This document shows positions 32,423-34,478 of a stretch of 34,478 nucleotides of DNA, one piece after another. The notes beneath the pieces are model-generated. The model searched no databases and was not told where the DNA came from. It was given only the letters and a program-made list of their open reading frames with translations. Location of the stretch: positions 1-34,478 of the forward strand of contig NZ_FQVM01000024.1 of NCBI RefSeq assembly GCF_900129365.1, in the 5' to 3' direction. This stretch comes from Clostridium fallax (GTDB taxonomy: Bacteria > Bacillota > Clostridia > Clostridiales > Clostridiaceae). The translations under genes and the position numbers were made by a program. The number at the start of each line of letters is the position of its first letter. Within the stretch, counting starts at the first letter, position 1.

Positions 32423-33448
32423 ATGAAGAAGTTTTTGAAATTTAACACTTTACTCTTATCATTTATATTTTTCACTTTATTATTTATTGGATGTACCAAA
32501 AATACAGAGAAACTTACAAAAATAAATCTTGCAGAGGTAACTCATTCAGTTTTTTATGCTCCACAGTATGTAGCTATATCCCAAGGATTTTTTGAAGAAG
32601 AAGGGTTAGAGGTAGAACTTATGGCAGCTCAAGGAGCTGATAAAACTATGGCAGCTTTAATTTCTGGTGAAGTACAAATTGGACTTATGGGACCTGAGGC
32701 ATCTATTTATGTTTATAATCAAAAAAATAAAGATTATGCAGTAAATTTTGCCCAATTAACAAAAAGAGATGGTAGTTTTTTAATCGCAAGAGAAAAAGAT
32801 GATGATTTTGAATTTGAAGATTTAGAAGGAAAGGTAGTTTTAGGCGGAAGAAAAGGTGGAGTTCCTGAAATGACTTTAGAATATGTAATCAAAAATAGCG
32901 GATTAAATATAGGAACCAATGTTGAGGAAGATGAAGTAAATGTAAGAACAGATATACAATTTAATGTTATGGCAGGTGCTTTTACTGGTGGTGAAGGAGA
33001 TTATGTAACTTTATTTGAACCTTCAGCAACTTTATTAGAAAAAGAAGGAAAGGGTTATATTGTAGCTTCAATTGGTGAAAAAAGTGGAGAAATTCCATAT
33101 ACAGCTTACTCATCAACTAAAAGTTATATAGAAAAAAATCCTGAAGTAATTCAAAGATTTACTAATGCTGTATATAAAGGACAACTATATGTAGAAAATC
33201 ATAGTGCTGAGGAAATAGCTAAAGCAATTGCACCATTTTTTACAGATATGAAAATGGAAGATTTAATAACTGTTATAAATAGATATAAAGAAATAGATGC
33301 TTGGTGTGAAAACCCTATATTAAAAGAAGAAAGTTTAAATAGACTAATGGAAGTTATGGATTTAGCAGGTGAATTAGATTCAAAGCCTCCTTATAGTGAA
33401 ATAGTAGATATAAAATACGCTAATGAGGCAATAAAAAATATTAAATAA
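32423..33448 (+). CDS. NMT1/THI5-like substrate-binding lipoprotein of the ABC importer
   Basis: This 341-residue solute-binding protein has a lipoprotein signal peptide: basic start, hydrophobic core and lipobox 'LLFIGC' with C24 as the lipidated residue. The mature part begins like the NMT1/SsuA group: 'INLAEVTHSVFYAPQYVAIS' then 'QGFFEEEGLEVELMAAQGAD', and 'KTMAALISGEVQIGLMGPEA'. Known members bind sulfonates, nitrate, riboflavin or the thiamine precursor HMP. No HMP-family 'CCCFC' motif is present, and no TPP or FMN riboswitch precedes the operon, so no substrate is proposed. It is the last gene of the three-gene operon. Confidence 0.9.
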   Translation: MKKFLKFNTLLLSFIFFTLLFIGCTKNTEKLTKINLAEVTHSVFYAPQYVAISQGFFEEEGLEVELMAAQGADKTMAALISGEVQIGLMGPEASIYVYNQKNKDYAVNFAQLTKRDGSFLIAREKDDDFEFEDLEGKVVLGGRKGGVPEMTLEYVIKNSGLNIGTNVEEDEVNVRTDIQFNVMAGAFTGGEGDYVTLFEPSATLLEKEGKGYIVASIGEKSGEIPYTAYSSTKSYIEKNPEVIQRFTNAVYKGQLYVENHSAEEIAKAIAPFFTDMKMEDLITVINRYKEIDAWCENPILKEESLNRLMEVMDLAGELDSKPPYSEIVDIKYANEAIKNIK

Positions 33449-33452
33449 CTAT

Positions 33453-33522
33453 TATATTTTATAATTATTTATAAAATATAAAATATTTATTTGAAAAAGG
33501 GGGAAGTTATATTCCTCCTTTT
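33453..33522 (+). terminator. Two hairpins after the ABC importer operon
   Basis: The first (33453-33464 with 33469-33480) is a perfect 12-bp A/T-only stem with a 4-base loop. The second (33494-33505 region with 33512-33522) is an 11-bp stem with one G-U pair whose 3' arm ends in TTTT. The second is the likelier terminator. No gene was seen in 33449-33722. Confidence 0.55.
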
Positions 33523-33664
33523 AACTAGTTGTAAATAATAAAAAATTATATATTTAGTAGTTAATTAAAAAAGTAATTTATATAGAATTTAAGTAATAGA
33601 TTTAGATTAATTAAAATATGAAATTTTTAAAGATATAAAGAAAGATAAATACTGTATATCTATA

Positions 33665-33673
33665 TGATATAAT
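33665..33673 (+). promoter_or_regulatory. Extended -10 promoter of the Nudix gene
   Basis: TGATATAAT, an extended -10 with perfect TATAAT (33668-33673), lacks a clear -35 box. The start near 33680 is about 43 bases before ATG 33723, which also argues against the in-frame upstream ATG at 33672. Confidence 0.55.
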
Positions 33674-33722
33674 GTATATAAACTTTAACAAATTTAACAT
33701 ATTATTTAAAAAGGAGAGAACT

Positions 33723-34190
33723 ATGGCAAATTACATAATGAGTTTAAGAAAGTATGTAGGAAATAGTCCTATAATTCAATGTGGAGCTTGTGTTTTTATA
33801 GAAAAAGATAATAAAGTACTACTTCAAAGAAGAGTTGATAATGATGCTTGGGGAGTGCCAGGAGGGGCTTTAGAACTTGGTGAATCATTAGAAGAAGCAG
33901 CAGTAAGAGAAGTAAGGGAAGAAACAGGATTAATAATAGATAAGGAAGATTTAAAACTTTTTAAAACATTTTCTGGAAAAGAACTTCACCATATTTATCC
34001 TAATGGAGATGAAGTATATAATGTAGCTACTGCTTTTACTACTAAAGTTTTTAAAGGTGAGTTTAAATATCAAAAGGAAGAGACAAAAGATCTTAAGTTT
34101 TTTGGAAAAGACGAAATACCTGAAAATTTAAATCCACCAGATATTATTATGATAAATAGCTTTTTTAATATAAGTAATAACTTAAAATAA
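33723..34190 (+). CDS. Nudix hydrolase
   Basis: This 155-residue protein hydrolyses nucleoside diphosphate-linked compounds. The Nudix box is complete: 'GGALELGESLEEAAVREVRE' plus 'ETGL' (about residues 49-72), with the metal-binding REVREE glutamates intact. The N-terminal 'YIMSLRKYVGNSPIIQCGAC' matches a common Firmicute subgroup of ADP-ribose/mutator-type Nudix proteins whose natural substrate is mostly unknown. An in-frame ATG at 33672 exists, but it overlaps the -10 box, whereas AAGGAGAG lies at the right distance from ATG 33723. Its 3' end overlaps a minus-strand small gene by 9 bases. Confidence 0.93.
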   Translation: MANYIMSLRKYVGNSPIIQCGACVFIEKDNKVLLQRRVDNDAWGVPGGALELGESLEEAAVREVREETGLIIDKEDLKLFKTFSGKELHHIYPNGDEVYNVATAFTTKVFKGEFKYQKEETKDLKFFGKDEIPENLNPPDIIMINSFFNISNNLK

Positions 34191-34340
34191 GTTAAATAGA
34201 GTAAGAAATCCTAATACTGGTAACACTATTGAAATAATTAAAAATCCAGTGGAATTTCTTCTAGTATTAAACATAAAACAAGAAAAGATTCCTGCTAAAA
34301 TGAATGTGAATCCTAAAAAATTACTTATATTAAAATGCAT
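34182..34340 (-). CDS. Small two-segment membrane protein (52 residues)
   Basis: This minus-strand reading frame of 52 residues was found by eye. It has a perfect AGGAGG site (plus-strand complement at 34347-34352) 6 bases before ATG 34340-34338. The peptide has two hydrophobic stretches, 'FLGFTFILAGIFSCFMF' (8-24) and 'GFLIISIVLPVLGFLTLFNL' (32-51), separated by the basic turn 'NTRRNST', which predicts a hairpin membrane protein with the loop inside. A minus-strand TATAAT lies at 34396-34391. The function is not recognised. The stop codon overlaps the end of the Nudix gene. Confidence 0.72.
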   Translation of the reverse strand: MHFNISNFLGFTFILAGIFSCFMFNTRRNSTGFLIISIVLPVLGFLTLFNLF

Positions 34341-34478
34341 AAGATACCTCCTAAAAAATTATATTTTATATTATTTTAAAGTATAAGTATATTATATAAC
34401 ATAAAAATAATCTATTAAAAAGTTATAAAATTTATAAATTAAATAAGTTATAGAATAAAACTATAAATAAAATAGGTT

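Noticed and set aside
33672..33722. Upstream in-frame start for the Nudix gene
   Set aside because: The ATG at 33672 overlaps the predicted -10 box and has no ribosome binding site, unlike ATG 33723.
1..34478. CRISPR arrays, IS elements, phage genes, tRNA or rRNA genes
   Set aside because: No spaced direct repeats, transposase-like frames, attachment-site duplications or tRNA/rRNA sequences were recognised by eye on either strand.

Overview
The window is very AT-rich DNA with Gram-positive ribosome binding sites (AGGAGG-type), almost exclusive AGA/AGG arginine and ATA isoleucine codons, short intergenic gaps and strong hairpin-plus-T terminators. Together with a B12-dependent dha operon, a PocR-type sensor kinase and a streptolysin S-like cluster, this points to a low-GC Firmicute of the genus Clostridium (sensu stricto, cluster I). 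The species cannot be fixed from the sequence alone. No tRNA, rRNA, IS element, prophage gene or CRISPR array was seen.

Layout. (1) 172-2497: a two-gene compatible-solute (OpuC-type) ABC importer. (2) 2742-4772: a PocR-domain sensor kinase and an AraC-type response regulator, ending in a strong terminator. (3) 5150-12325: a B12-dependent glycerol-to-1,3-propanediol operon: dehydratase large, medium and small subunits, the two reactivase subunits, a cob(I)alamin adenosyltransferase, a GlcG/HbpS-like protein and 1,3-propanediol dehydrogenase. The two-component system upstream is its likely regulator. There are no microcompartment shell genes. (4) 12568-21010: a complete streptolysin S-like (TOMM) cluster in sagABCDEFGHI order. 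The 54-residue precursor gene (12665-12829) is easy to miss in automatic annotation; its core is a CCCCSCCCC block. It is followed by a long leaky hairpin, then the dehydrogenase, the cyclodehydratase pair, a CPBP membrane protease, a membrane protein and a three-gene ABC exporter. (5) 21200-24009: trkA-trkH potassium uptake. (6) 24348-28633: brnQ, an NCS2 purine permease and, convergent to it, an SDF-family symporter. (7) 29059-29868: a rhomboid-like membrane protein without a recognisable catalytic serine and with a C-terminal Cys/His cluster. (8) 30047-30586 (minus): an HD-domain phosphohydrolase gene interrupted by a single in-frame TGA. (9) 30853-33448: a NitT/TauT-type ABC importer of unknown substrate. 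(10) 33723-34340: a Nudix hydrolase convergent with a 52-residue membrane peptide gene.

How it works together. Glycerol is dehydrated by the adenosylcobalamin enzyme to 3-hydroxypropionaldehyde, which DhaT reduces with NADH; the reactivase and adenosyltransferase keep the cofactor active. In the sag-like cluster, cysteine/serine residues of the precursor would be cyclised by the SagC/SagD pair, oxidised by SagB to azoles, the leader probably removed by the CPBP protease, and the product exported by SagG/H/I. By homology this is a candidate cytolysin or bacteriocin of the clostridiolysin S type. The sequence shows the genes, not the activity.
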